Assembly (NCBI RefSeq): GCF_901000735.1 | Contig: NC_081549.1 | Location: 3,358,942-3,422,941, forward strand | Direction of reading: 5' to 3' | Length of the DNA stretch: 64,000 bases | From: Corylus avellana | Taxonomy: Eukaryota > Streptophyta > Magnoliopsida > Fagales > Betulaceae | In this document: positions 33,803 through 46,900 of the stretch, piece by piece | Position numbering within the stretch: the stretch's first letter is position 1 | Layout of the letters: every line of letters begins with the position of its first letter | The notes under the pieces: generated by a model | Seen by the model: the letters and a program-made list of their open reading frames with translations, nothing else | Told to the model about the DNA's origin: nothing | Databases searched by the model: none | Program-made: the position numbers and the translations under genes

Positions 33803-35526
33803 TTAGATATTCCCCACTCTTCCAATCCTCAAATAAACTGGAAACTTCACAACCTTCTGGTCTTGTCCATCTTCAATCCAAGCCCGCTTAAAATCCTCAA
33901 TCAAATCATCGCTCAAAAGCTCAACACCCTTCTCCCTAGCCGTTTGATACGCTGACCACGATCTTATGTAAGTAAAATACTGATCTAAATCCATCAATTT
34001 TTTGGCTATAAACTGAAATGGCCCGGTGTGATCAACTCCATCCACGGGCTCAAATGGGAAATGGATGCTACTATACTTGTCCACCGCTAATTTACGTGTC
34101 GGCTCCCAATAGGGTTCTACTGCAGCTTTATAAAAGGGTTGAAAGACTGACTCGACCGAGTCATTAACTTTTGGCACGGTGTAGCACCATGCAGCTATGA
34201 CACCATGGGGTTTTTTGAGTACCCATTTCACTTGTTGGTAGAAATTAGGGAGGTCGAACCAGTGGAGGGCCGCAGCAATAGTCACAACATCAATGCTTGA
34301 TTCAGCTGCAACATTGTGTTCCAGCTCGGCTATAGACATGGTGGGAGGGGTGTGTTTGTATGTTATATTGGGTAGCCTTGGCGCCAATGAGAGTTGTTTT
34401 GGGCTTGTATCTGTGGCTATCACATTCTTGTACATCCCAGCTAGCTGCAAATATGGTTAAAATGGAATTAGTTGTCTCCAGTCGAAATCAATGAGCAATG
34501 ACAACACTTTAATTATACGAAGGTATAGATGGAGGCATTTACTTCACGAATCCTAATGCTTGCAATTAGTTGTTCAAATTGCATTTAGTTTGGACAACCT
34601 CGTAAGAGGAGATGCGGAACCCACCTGCCCCAAGTAGGTGATCCCCTACACCCTACACTGCTCGGGCAAGTAAGTCCGCCACGGGTGAAACCATGCTGGA
34701 ACTTGGGGGTAGTCCAAACCCTATACAAATTCTCTCCCACCTAAAATTTTAGTTATGTACCTAGGTTCCACACTCTAGGCTGTTTGGATAAGTGGGCATT
34801 GCAACCCCCTCTCTATAGAGAGGATCAACAGGGTGTTAAGAAAAGACACGATCCACAAAATGTTGATCTTACTATGAAGTCAATCCTATCTACACATGAT
34901 TCAAGGGATGTGTCTTCCTCATATGTCTATATTATTGAGAAATATCAAAAGACATATTCAAGAAATAAACATTTCTCTTGTTTTCTTTGTTATGTGTTGA
35001 TCTTATTTATCTTTCCACAATCTTTGAGTCGTTACATGAGATTACCTAAATTGCATATAATTCAAACCGCAAATTGTAGGGCATCCATATTCCTTACAAT
35101 ATAATTACACAATTAAACCAGTAATGCTGCAATATATTTTTTCTATTAAGTTAGTTTTACTCTCCCAATATAGTTTTATATTTTGGGGCATGATTTGAGA
35201 CTCTTAAACTCCATATACATTCATGTTGCCTAATCCCAATAGGACCCCAAATTCCATAACTACGATGTTGTATTAGTAAATGCATTGGCGGCTAAAGTGA
35301 ATTTGGCCTGAATTGAATATCCCATTTCCCATATACAACAAGAAGTTGCAATTTCTAAGAGGAAAGGAAAACTCACAGATCGAGCAGCCTGACCATTTCC
35401 GGTGCCGACGTCCCACGCAAGGTCTTGAGAGGGTGTCTTGGAAGCAATGAACTCAAACAATTCTGGAGGGTAACATGGCCGGCCCTCCGCGTAATTCTCC
35501 GCCTGCTTAATGAACAATTCTGCCAT
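33803..35526 (-). CDS. SAM-dependent methyltransferase MT-B, intact
   Basis: Exon 1 35526-35377 and exon 2 34444-33803 encode 263 aa; the intron (34445-35376) is 932 bp with GT-AG ends and phase 0. Motif I is DVGTGNGQ (39-46), D62 follows in VIATDTSP, then HWFDLPNFY (111-119) and GVIAAWCYTVP (131-141). One difference stands out: the AQAFHWF motif reads AAALHWF, so the Gln conserved in MT-A, C, D and E is Ala108. The N-terminal FIKQAENYAEGRPCYP motif is typical of this family. A TATA box lies 68 bp upstream. The intron contains a block shared with MT-C (about 34560-34900). The methyl acceptor is unknown. Confidence 0.88.
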
Positions 35527-35593
35527 CTCTTCCCTCTCCCTCTCTCTGTCTTTCTCGCAAGTTTTCAGTTTTGATCTATTAAACTTTGGCTAC

Positions 35594-35600
35594 CATTTAT
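35594..35600 (-). promoter_or_regulatory. Putative TATA box of MT-B
   Basis: TATAAAT on the minus strand, 68 bp before the ATG. Equivalents are at 54484-54490 (MT-C) and 62321-62327 (MT-D). Confidence 0.55.
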
Positions 35601-35839
35601 AGAGAGAAAAAGGTTGAAGATAATAGGCCATGTGATTTAATAGACCCACCTCACCGGCAGGTCTAACTGGGGAAGGATCACGTATACGAATTTTGTATTA
35701 GACAGTGAAATTGAAGCACCAATTTTTTTTTACCAAAATAGCTATTTTGGTGAGCCTAATTGTAGAGTCCACCAACCTAAATAGATAAGCCTAACACAGG
35801 TGAGCTCACAATTCCTTTGGCCTGATTCCAGGCAATCAT

Positions 35840-36400
35840 CCTTTTTTATGAGATGGGTTTTCAACAGGCATCAGAGGGTGTAGCCAAATTCCAATTTGGA
35901 GACAACTTGTGTTCTCTTTGGATTATTTGAAGAGAGGCAGGTCCAAGTTGGTGTGCCCTCACTAGTTACTGCAGAATATAAGCACGTCATGGGTGACAGA
36001 GAAAGATGCTTCGTAATCACAACGGTACGCCAAGTTGTTTTTGTAGCTACACACATCGCCAGCAAGCTGAAATTCTTGACATGTACCCATTGCGCCTGCC
36101 AGAGGATGTATAATTCTCGCGATTTGGGTTTGATGGTGATAAGGTGAGTGAGGTTTGTAAGTGGTATAATAGCTGAGGGGAAGGAATTTTGTGCGGTGGG
36201 TTAGGTAGTGGAAGAGGCTGACAACGCCACGCCATTGATAGGGAAAGGTCAAGGTGGATTGCTTGTCGATTATGGCTTTGAAACCATATAGCATAATGGT
36301 TTGCTAATGTATCTCTCACCACACAAAATGTACAACAGGTGTTTGGTACAACTACAAAGAGAAGAGAGTCATGTGCAAACAGTGCAATGAACATGAGAAC
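35840..36400 (-). repeat. Methyltransferase-linked segment with overlapping minus-strand ORFs
   Basis: Near-identical copies are at 41537-42097 and 54730-55280, a diverged copy at 60480-61040 and a degenerate one at 33060-33540. Minus-strand frames of 110 and 115 codons overlap. The longer one starts at an ATG (36394) with a hydrophobic stretch, and the other contains TCQEFQLAGDVCS. Differences between copies are mostly amino-acid changing and the ends shift, which argues against a selected protein. I do not recognise a family. Confidence 0.5.
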
Positions 36401-36661
36401 AGAAAAGGAGAGTTAATCTACAGCTGATATAAACTCTCATTGATTTGAAAACAAGATTGCAATTTTAACAATAATATTCAGTACCCATCAGTAAAACTTG
36501 TAATCAAGAGCATTCAACAGCAGAATTCCATTATATAAAATGGCAATGTGATAAACACAATTGACAAGGGAAATGGACTCATCACTGCTTTGAACTTTTC
36601 AGGTCCAAAATATGCACATTTAGGTTACATCTCCTTCGTCTTTCCTCATATTTAGAATATT

Positions 36662-36769
36662 GTCAATGTCTCCTCAAACTATCAAAATATTGTCAATATC
36701 CTCCTCCAAGGCTTTTTGTCAATGTCTCCTCAAACTATCAAAATATTGTCAATATCCTCCTCCAAGGCT
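36662..36769. repeat. 56-bp tandem repeat, two units
   Basis: The unit beginning GTCAATGTCTCCTCAAAC occurs at 36662 and 36718. It is repeated at 42359-42466. Confidence 0.9.
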
Positions 36770-36808
36770 AACAAAAAGTCCACATATAACCCTCTCATAA
36801 CCGATCAC

Positions 36809-36843
36809 TAACCGCCTATAACCGCTTTTGTTATAGGCGGTTA
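36809..36843. repeat. Perfect 14-bp inverted repeat
   Basis: TAACCGCCTATAAC and its complement are separated by 7 bases. It lies in a region (36780-37445) rich in GCGGTTA/TAACCGC motifs, like the subterminal repeats of the nested hAT-like elements at 12 kb. A copy is at 42506-42540. Confidence 0.8.
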
Positions 36844-36858
36844 AAAATCTCTGCCTAC

Positions 36859-36861
<3 letters not shown>

Positions 36862-36903
<42 letters not shown>

Positions 36904-37088
36904 AAAAAGACGTTTTGGGTTTTGGGTTTAGGCAGGGTTTACATGCCTCATCTTTTTTTTTTTCTTTTCTCATCTCATTTGTTTTACAATCAAAGGAAGG
37001 AAAAGGATTTCCAAAGATACCCCAAAAAAAGAAAGACTTATGAATTTCTTTTATATGATGTTTTTCTTAGTTTGTCATTGCCACGGAA

Positions 37089-37127
<39 letters not shown>

Positions 37128-37136
37128 TGTTATGAT
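36862..37136. repeat. TA and TAA microsatellites
   Basis: (TA)n at 36862-36901 and (TAA)n at 37091-37136. A (GA)n tract is at 38169-38207. All are duplicated in the second block. Confidence 0.9.
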
Positions 37137-37557
37137 TCATGAAAAAAAAAGTTTAATAAGTCAGGCTAAAAAAAAGTTTAATAAGTCAGGCTAAAAAAAA
37201 GCCCAAAAATAGGTCCAAGAAGTCAAAAATAGGCCCAAAAGGTCCATATTAAAAAAGCGGTTATGTAATGCAGTTTTAGCTTTAAATAATGATAACTAGC
37301 GGTTATTTTAAAACAATTACCATTATTTTAAAGCAATTACCATTTAAAGCAGAGTGGTTGCAATTATTAAAATAGGATAACCGCTTAAGGCAATTACGGT
37401 TACGATTAAAAACAATAACAGTTAACCATAACCACATCTACCATCCTACCTCCGGTCTAAGTGGCGGACATCATTACACTGTCCTTTTTTTGAAGTTTTT
37501 GGTTTTGACAACCATTGCCGACCGACAACTCCAGCCTACCTGAATAAAATTCATCAA

Positions 37558-37806
37558 TGTTGAAATATATGTAAAATATAAAATACTAAAATATGAAAGA
37601 GAAATAAAAAGAAAGAGTGGAAGCGGAGAGAGACGTTTGGGCTACATCTTATATATTCATTATATCAAATAATATTACATAACTCTCTATTTATAAAGAG
37701 ACAATGAGTAGTGATAAAAAAATCTCTAAAGTAGACCTAAACTAATTTAGTAAGAGAATAAACCTTACAAGGAAATATAATAACGGAGAATAAAAATATT
37801 CTAACA
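37558..37806. mobile_element. Candidate solo LTR
   Basis: It starts TGTTGAAATATATG and ends ATATTCTAACA, with an interior (GAGAGAGACG..., CTCTCTATTTATAAAGAG) resembling the LTRs at 11260 and 14243. No matching target duplication is evident. A duplicate is at 43255-43503. Confidence 0.5.
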
Positions 37807-38163
37807 TAAAGGGAAATAATTTATTAAGAAAAATATTAATAAACCTAATTTAAAAAATATGAAATATTCCAAACAGTCAAACTGGCCGAAATAGATATCA
37901 TTTTCTGTATTGAATTCAATTAACTGGTTTGAGCCCATTAAAATAATCTCTTGAAGTTTGCTAAAGTAATAAAGTTTAGCAATATGTGCGCTTAGGAATT
38001 CATGTTCTGCTCCAATTTAGGACCGGATCTTGTGCCTGAGTTTATTGCAAAATTGTTGTTGAGATTTTCTTTCTCATTGGAATTTACCATTTTGTATGAC
38101 AAAACCTCAAGCATTTAATTAGAAAATAATTTTTAAATTTTAAGAAATTATATATATATATAT

Positions 38164-38209
<46 letters not shown>

Positions 38210-39042
38210 TCTTGATCTGTAATTATTATAATGTACTGTCGGTATATATGTAAATTGATCAAAAAAGAAACAAAAGCTTCTCCTTAAATATTTTTGTTTT
38301 GCATGCATTGATAGATTTGTAAGATTTTCGTACCATTTCTTTCCAAAAGAATAAGAATAATAGTACTAAAAATTCTAAAAGAGCTAGAACATATTCCAGC
38401 CACTTGATTCACATTTCATTGATGTAGAAGTTTCATGAATGGTACGTAATTCTTTTCTATGTTTATTAAAAAAAATATTTTTGTTTTTATTTTCTGTTGT
38501 TGAAATAAAAACATTAACAAAACAATTCAAAACATAAAACATTCTTAAAAACACAAAAAAAAAAACAAAAAAACAAAAAAAACAAAAAAAAACAAAATCT
38601 TATCCTTTTCTTGAAGTTTGCTAAAGTACCTTCATGAAGAAAAAAGGGAAAAGCATGAAATACCAAATCTTATCCTTTAGTTTTAAGGCACCACTTTTGC
38701 ATTATTAATTAAGTAAAAGAAAATCCCATGCATGTTTCAGCGAATTCCTACTTTTGGGAAAAACAATAAAAGACGTTGTTCTCGGAAACTTTCTCCAGAA
38801 TATTGTTTGACGTACTCTGCTAGTTTGGTGGCCTGCAGGATTGATGCTTCATCGATTATAAAGAAATAGTTTTAATCGCAAAAGAGCTAATTAATACCAA
38901 ACTTGCTATCTCAATAAAGGTACTAGCTTGCGTATTACGTATAAAATTCTTTACTTTAATAAAGGGTAAAAGAATCTATTGGCTTCATCAAACTCCCTAT
39001 GTAACATAAAAAATCGTTAATTTTAATAAAAGTGTAGATTTG

Positions 39043-39143
39043 TTGACATGTCCGCACAAGAGAAGGGAGGAGAATTTGAACTAGTGACCTTTACTTAATT
39101 AGGCATGGTCTCAGCCGATTGAGCTACCTCTAAGAAATAAAAT
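39043..39143 (-). mobile_element. tRNA-derived SINE, minus strand
   Basis: On the minus strand it reads AGGTAGCTCAATCGGCTGAG and GGTCACTAGTTCAAATTC, matching the SINE at 16123. Perfect 10-bp duplications TGTAGATTTG flank it (39033-39042, 39144-39153). The second-block copy is at 44794-44894. Confidence 0.85.
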
Positions 39144-39339
39144 TGTAGATTTGATTGCAAGCAATTGTTCTTTATAAATTTATTGTTTGAAGATAATATT
39201 GTAATTTTGCAACGACTATAGCCAAAATTCGTATTGAGAGATCATTTTGATATAACGGCATACCAATTATCATTATGAAACCTCGGGAATTTATTTCATA
39301 TATGATCAAATATCATAGACAGTCGTCAAATGATTTGGG

Positions 39340-40290
39340 GTGGCCAAGGCCACCACCTAGGTGCTTGAGGGGTGGCTAAGCACTTCTTTTAGTCTTGAGG
39401 GGTGGTGCAACCACGTCCCTCAACTCCTCTCTTTATTTTATGGTTTTTTTTTTTTTTTTTTTTTGGGGGGGGGGTCTACTTTTTACTTGTCCATCTGACA
39501 GCTTCAATTAACTTAGGAGAATTTGAACATTTTAGGTCCAAAATATGTTATAGGTTACATGCGCCATTTCCGTCCATTTTAAGGTTAACAACTAATTATG
39601 GAGAGGTTCTTTTGATACGAAATTGTAATATGAGGGTCATAAGTGGTAGCTTGGGGGTGTAAATGTAAAAAGGGTGTTAGTTTTATATTTTTTCCATATT
39701 TTTAAAAGGTTAATTTTGTCTTTCCTCAAATTTAGAATCTTAGATGATGGCCTTGTTAGCGTATAGGAGAATGAAATTACATGGTAATTTGTCTAATTCT
39801 TAACCTAAGTTGATTTGAATAATCTAATTGTGAAATACTGATGGAATGACCTATTTGTACGTGTAAAGTAGGGCCTTCCTGTACCGGGCCTATGGAGAGC
39901 CCTATAATTCACAAGTAGGGCTTGCTTTGGCCAGACATATGGGCTATGGCAGGCCCTAGATATCCGGACCTTAATATAAATATTTAATAATGATATTGAT
40001 TACAATGTAATAAGTATAATGATCATAAATAATTTAAAATAAGAATATTAACTATAAAATAAATATATAATTATTATAAATTATCAATTATCAATTATAA
40101 ATTATGATACATATTTATATTAATTATAATAAATATTTAATGATAATCACATTTACATATATTATTATTATTATTATTACATATTTATATTTTATATTAC
40201 AAATAATATATTGTAATTATTATGATTATTATAAATTTTTTTAAAAAAATAGGTAATGCTAATAATTATTATCAAATTTCTAATAAAATA
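39340..40290. repeat. Interspersed GGGCC-rich repeat (copy in block 1)
   Basis: The longest version of the family at 1800-2460, with the GTCCCTCAACTCCTCTCT phrase, a T/G homopolymer pair (21 T, 10 G at 39444-39474), the dyad block near 39865-39975 and the AT-rich tail. Block 2 has 16 T at this spot. Confidence 0.55.
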
Positions 40291-40564
40291 TTAGGAAAAT
40301 GCAAAACCAATCCATGTGTGGTCACACGGAATTGCAATAAGCTCTCTATGGTATAAGAATGTGGTGAGAACTGATCAATGTGGCATGCAAAAATTATAAA
40401 TAGTTCCCTGCAGTCAACTTTTGTCTAATTTTTTACATAAACCATAAAATGTCACATAATTATGACACGTGTCATCCATAATAAAAAGTACAAAAACAAA
40501 AAAAAAAGGTTGGAAGATGAGGCGGCTCAACCATCTGAGAGGGTAGCTGAACAACTCCTAAATC

Positions 40565-40830
40565 ACTAAAAGCCTGTTTGGAATTGCGTTTGAGGAGCCT
40601 CAAATTGCTTTTAACACTAAAAAATCCTGTTTGAAAAAATAATAAAAAAAAAAAAACTCGTTTGGTAAACAAATTAAAAGCACTTTCAATGGTCTAAAAA
40701 GCCTAAAAATAACAAAAACGCATTTTTGGTAAAAGTTTAAAAATGAAACTTTTGCCAAAACACTCTTTTTGACTTAAAAACTCTATTTCTCAAATGTAAT
40801 TTTATACCTACATACTCTAAAAGTACGTGG
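40565..40830. mobile_element. MITE-like AT-rich foldback
   Basis: Outer arms GGAATTGCGTTTGAG and CTCAAATGTAATTTT are imperfect inverted repeats. The interior has AAGCACTTT and AAAACGCATTTTTGG motifs. Related blocks lie at 46311-46570, 56300-56510, 17880-18230 and 28690-29170. Confidence 0.5.
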
Positions 40831-41284
40831 CTCGCACACACGCTTAGGCTGGCCTTTGACGGGCCACTACCTCCTACCATATATTAAAGTTTTTAAAAAG
40901 CTAATAATAGTTCGGTGCATTGACCTATAAGTCTTACTCGTTCATGATGGGACACATTAATTTTAACCATTGTTCTACATACTTCACTAGTATGTGTATG
41001 CAGTGCAATAAACAAATTTTGCTTCGATGCTTATCAAATAATCCCTCGTTTACGTGTATCACGTTTAACTCCAATTGTCTGAATTAGAACGAAAGGCATA
41101 ATTATCTTTTTACCCTCATCAGGAAAAGATGAACTCAACGAACAATGCATTTCTAGGATGGAACCATTAACCACATGCAGCACGCACTTTTACAAAAGTA
41201 TCCTCGATACTTGGCTTCACACAGTGATAAAATCATAAACTAGGAACATTTTATCGGACCAAAAAAAAAGAGGAGGTTTATACC

Positions 41285-41384
41285 NNNNNNNNNNNNNNNN
41301 NNNNNNNNNNNNNNNNNNNNNNNNNNNNNNNNNNNNNNNNNNNNNNNNNNNNNNNNNNNNNNNNNNNNNNNNNNNNNNNNNNNN
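41285..41384. other. Assembly gap (100 N)
   Basis: Exactly 100 N between two copies of the spacer block. Confidence 0.98.
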
Positions 41385-42555
41385 GAATTTTGTATTAGAC
41401 AGTGAAATTGAAGCACCAATTTTTTTTTACCAAAATAGCTATTTTGGTGAGCCTAATTGTAGAGTCCACCAACCTAAATAGATAAGCCTAACACAGGTGA
41501 GCTCACAATTCCTTTGGCCTGATTCCAGGCAATCATCCTTTTTTATGAGATGGGTTTTCAACAGGCATCAGAGGGTGTAGCCAAATTCCAATTTGGAGAC
41601 AACTTGTGTTCTCTTTGGATTATTTGAAGAGAGGCAGGTCCAAGTTGGTGTGCCCTCACTAGTTACTGCAGAATATAAGCACGTCATGGGTGACAGAGAA
41701 AGATGCTTCGTAATCACAACGGTACGCCAAGTTGTTTTTGTAGCTACACACATCGCCAGCAAGCTGAAATTCTTGACATGTACCCATTGCGCCTGCCAGA
41801 GGATGTATAATTCTCGCGATTTGGGTTTGATGGTGATAAGGTGAGTGAGGTTTGTAAGTGGTATAATAGCTGAGGGGAAGGAATTTTGTGCGGTGGGTTA
41901 GGTAGTGGAAGAGGCTGACAACGCCACGCCATTGATAGGGAAAGGTCAAGGTGGATTGCTTGTCGATTATGGCTTTGAAACCATATAGCATAATGGTTTG
42001 CTAATGTATCTCTCACCACACAAAATGTACAACAGGTGTTTGGTACAACTACAAAGAGAAGAGAGTCATGTGCAAACAGTGCAATGAACATGAGAACAGA
42101 AAAGGAGAGTTAATCTACAGCTGATATAAACTCTCATTGATTTGAAAACAAGATTGCAATTTTAACAATAATATTCAGTACCCATCAGTAAAACTTGTAA
42201 TCAAGAGCATTCAACAGCAGAATTCCATTATATAAAATGGCAATGTGATAAACACAATTGACAAGGGAAATGGACTCATCACTGCTTTGAACTTTTCAGG
42301 TCCAAAATATGCACATTTAGGTTACATCTCCTTCGTCTTTCCTCATATTTAGAATATTGTCAATGTCTCCTCAAACTATCAAAATATTGTCAATATCCTC
42401 CTCCAAGGCTTTTTGTCAATGTCTCCTCAAACTATCAAAATATTGTCAATATCCTCCTCCAAGGCTAACAAAAAGTCCACATATAACCCTCTCATAACCG
42501 ATCACTAACCGCCTATAACCGCTTTTGTTATAGGCGGTTAAAAATCTCTGCCTAC

Positions 42556-42600
<45 letters not shown>

Positions 42601-42785
42601 AAAAAGACGTTTTGGGTTTTGGGTTTAGGCAGGGTTTACATGCCTCATCTTTTTTTTTTTCTTTTCTCATCTCATTTGTTTTACAATCAAAGGAAGGAAA
42701 AGGATTTCCAAAGATACCCCAAAAAAAGAAAGACTTATGAATTTCTTTTATATGATGTTTTTCTTAGTTTGTCATTGCCACGGAA

Positions 42786-42824
<39 letters not shown>

Positions 42825-43914
42825 TGTTATGATTCATGAAAAAAAAAGTTTAATAAGTCAGGCTAAAAAAAAGTTTAATAAGTCAGGCTAAAAAAAAGCC
42901 CAAAAATAGGTCCAAGAAGTCAAAAATAGGCCCAAAAGGTCCATATTAAAAAAGCGGTTATGTAATGCAGTTTTAGCTTTAAATAATGATAACTAGCGGT
43001 TATTTTAAAACAATTACCATTATTTTAAAGCAATTACCATTTAAAGCAGAGTGGTTGCAATTATTAAAATAGGATAACCGCTTAAGGCAATTACGGTTAC
43101 GATTAAAAACAATAACAGTTAACCATAACCACATCTACCATCCTACCTCCGGTCTAAGTGGCGGACATCATTACACTGTCCTTTTTTTGAAGTTTTTGGT
43201 TTTGACAACCATTGCCGACCGACAACTCCAGCCTACCTGAATAAAATTCATCAATGTTGAAATATATGTAAAATATAAAATACTAAAATATGAAAGAGAA
43301 ATAAAAAGAAAGAGTGGAAGCGGAGAGAGACGTTTGGGCTACATCTTATATATTCATTATATCAAATAATATTACATAACTCTCTATTTATAAAGAGACA
43401 ATGAGTAGTGATAAAAAAATCTCTAAAGTAGACCTAAACTAATTTAGTAAGAGAATAAACCTTACAAGGAAATATAATAACGGAGAATAAAAATATTCTA
43501 ACATAAAGGGAAATAATTTATTAAGAAAAATATTAATAAACCTAATTTAAAAAATATGAAATATTCCAAACAGTCAAACTGGCCGAAATAGATATCATTT
43601 TCTGTATTGAATTCAATTAACTGGTTTGAGCCCATTAAAATAATCTCTTGAAGTTTGCTAAAGTAATAAAGTTTAGCAATATGTGCGCTTAGGAATTCAT
43701 GTTCTGCTCCAATTTAGGACCGGATCTTGTGCCTGAGTTTATTGCAAAATTGTTGTTGAGATTTTCTTTCTCATTGGAATTTACCATTTTGTATCCCTCC
43801 AACATTTATTACATCATTATTTATTATATTTTCAGAAAATGTTAATATGACAAAACCTCAAGCATTTAATTAGAAAATAATTTTTAAATTTTAAGAAATT
43901 ATATATATATATAT

Positions 43915-43960
<46 letters not shown>

Positions 43961-46900
43961 TCTTGATCTGTAATTATTATAATGTACTGTCGGTATATAT
44001 GTAAATTGATCAAAAAAGAAACAAAAGCTTCTCCTTAAATATTTTTGTTTTGCATGCATTGATAGATTTGTAAGATTTTCGTACCATTTCTTTCCAAAAG
44101 AATAAGAATAATAGTACTAAAAATTCTAAAAGAGCTAGAACATATTCCAGCCACTTGATTCACATTTCATTGATGTAGAAGTTTCATGAATGGTACGTAA
44201 TTCTTTTCTATGTTTATTAAAAAAAATATTTTTGTTTTTATTTTCTGTTGTTGAAATAAAAACATTAACAAAACAATTCAAAACATAAAACATTCTTAAA
44301 AACACAAAAAAAAAAACAAAAAAACAAAAAAAACAAAAAAAAACAAAATCTTATCCTTTTCTTGAAGTTTGCTAAAGTACCTTCATGAAGAAAAAAGGGA
44401 AAAGCATGAAATACCAAATCTTATCCTTTAGTTTTAAGGCACCACTTTTGCATTATTAATTAAGTAAAAGAAAATCCCATGCATGTTTCAGCGAATTCCT
44501 ACTTTTGGGAAAAACAATAAAAGACGTTGTTCTCGGAAACTTTCTCCAGAATATTGTTTGACGTACTCTGCTAGTTTGGTGGCCTGCAGGATTGATGCTT
44601 CATCGATTATAAAGAAATAGTTTTAATCGCAAAAGAGCTAATTAATACCAAACTTGCTATCTCAATAAAGGTACTAGCTTGCGTATTACGTATAAAATTC
44701 TTTACTTTAATAAAGGGTAAAAGAATCTATTGGCTTCATCAAACTCCCTATGTAACATAAAAAATCGTTAATTTTAATAAAAGTGTAGATTTGTTGACAT
44801 GTCCGCACAAGAGAAGGGAGGAGAATTTGAACTAGTGACCTTTACTTAATTAGGCATGGTCTCAGCCGATTGAGCTACCTCTAAGAAATAAAATTGTAGA
44901 TTTGATTGCAAGCAATTGTTCTTTATAAATTTATTGTTTGAAGATAATATTGTAATTTTGCAACGACTATAGCCAAAATTCGTATTGAGAGATCATTTTG
45001 ATATAACGGCATACCAATTATCATTATGAAACCTCGGGAATTTATTTCATATATGATCAAATATCATAGACAGTCGTCAAATGATTTGGGGTGGCCAAGG
45101 CCACCACCTAGGTGCTTGAGGGGTGGCTAAGCACTTCTTTTAGTCTTGAGGGGTGGTGCAACCACGTCCCTCAACTCCTCTCTTTATTTTATGGTTTTTT
45201 TTTTTTTTTTGGGGGGGGGGTCTACTTTTTACTTGTCCATCTGACAGCTTCAATTAACTTAGGAGAATTTGAACATTTTAGGTCCAAAATATGTTATAGG
45301 TTACATGCGCCATTTCCGTCCATTTTAAGGTTAACAACTAATTATGGAGAGGTTCTTTTGATACGAAATTGTAATATGAGGGTCATAAGTGGTAGCTTGG
45401 GGGTGTAAATGTAAAAAGGGTGTTAGTTTTATATTTTTTCCATATTTTTAAAAGGTTAATTTTGTCTTTCCTCAAATTTAGAATCTTAGATGATGGCCTT
45501 GTTAGCGTATAGGAGAATGAAATTACATGGTAATTTGTCTAATTCTTAACCTAAGTTGATTTGAATAATCTAATTGTGAAATACTGATGGAATGACCTAT
45601 TTGTACGTGTAAAGTAGGGCCTTCCTGTACCGGGCCTATGGAGAGCCCTATAATTCACAAGTAGGGCTTGCTTTGGCCAGACATATGGGCTATGGCAGGC
45701 CCTAGATATCCGGACCTTAATATAAATATTTAATAATGATATTGATTACAATGTAATAAGTATAATGATCATAAATAATTTAAAATAAGAATATTAACTA
45801 TAAAATAAATATATAATTATTATAAATTATCAATTATCAATTATAAATTATGATACATATTTATATTAATTATAATAAATATTTAATGATAATCACATTT
45901 ACATATATTATTATTATTATTATTACATATTTATATTTTATATTACAAATAATATATTGTAATTATTATGATTATTATAAATTTTTTTAAAAAAATAGGT
46001 AATGCTAATAATTATTATCAAATTTCTAATAAAATATTAGGAAAATGCAAAACCAATCCATGTGTGGTCACACGGAATTGCAATAAGCTCTCTATGGTAT
46101 AAGAATGTGGTGAGAACTGATCAATGTGGCATGCAAAAATTATAAATAGTTCCCTGCAGTCAACTTTTGTCTAATTTTTTACATAAACCATAAAATGTCA
46201 CATAATTATGACACGTGTCATCCATAATAAAAAGTACAAAAACAAAAAAAAAAGGTTGGAAGATGAGGCGGCTCAACCATCTGAGAGGGTAGCTGAACAA
46301 CTCCTAAATCACTAAAAGCCTGTTTGGAATTGCGTTTGAGGAGCCTCAAATTGCTTTTAACACTAAAAAATCCTGTTTGAAAAAATAATAAAAAAAAAAA
46401 AACTCGTTTGGTAAACAAATTAAAAGCACTTTCAATGGTCTAAAAAGCCTAAAAATAACAAAAACGCATTTTTGGTAAAAGTTTAAAAATGAAACTTTTG
46501 CCAAAACACTCTTTTTGACTTAAAAACTCTATTTCTCAAATGTAATTTTATACCTACATACTCTAAAAGTACGTGGCTCGCACACACGCTTAGGCTGGCC
46601 TTTGACGGGCCACTACCTCCTACCATATATTAAAGTTTTTAAAAAGCTAATAATAGTTCGGTGCATTGACCTATAAGTCTTACTCGTTCATGATGGGACA
46701 CATTAATTTTAACCATTGTTCTACATACTTCACTAGTATGTGTATGCAGTGCAATAAACAAATTTTGCTTCGATGCTTATCAAATAATCCCTCGTTTACG
46801 TGTATCACGTTTAACTCCAATTGTCTGAATTAGAACGAAAGGCATAATTATCTTTTTACCCTCATCAGGAAAAGATGAACTCAACGAACAATGCATTTCT

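Larger units (their letters stand above)
35688..41284. repeat. Spacer block, first copy
   Basis: This 5.6 kb block is repeated almost exactly at 41385-47030. It contains a methyltransferase-linked segment, microsatellites, a candidate solo LTR, a SINE, an interspersed repeat and a MITE-like element. It ends at the N gap. A third, shorter homolog at 54574-56940 lacks about 3.1 kb (36660-39735). Confidence 0.92.

Noticed and set aside
36749..37194. Small frames with runs of Ile-Tyr and Ile
   Set aside because: They are translations of TA and TAA microsatellites.
39061..39140. A possible functional tRNA gene on the minus strand
   Set aside because: Flanking 10-bp duplications and the SINE tail show that it is a SINE head; the cloverleaf is incomplete.
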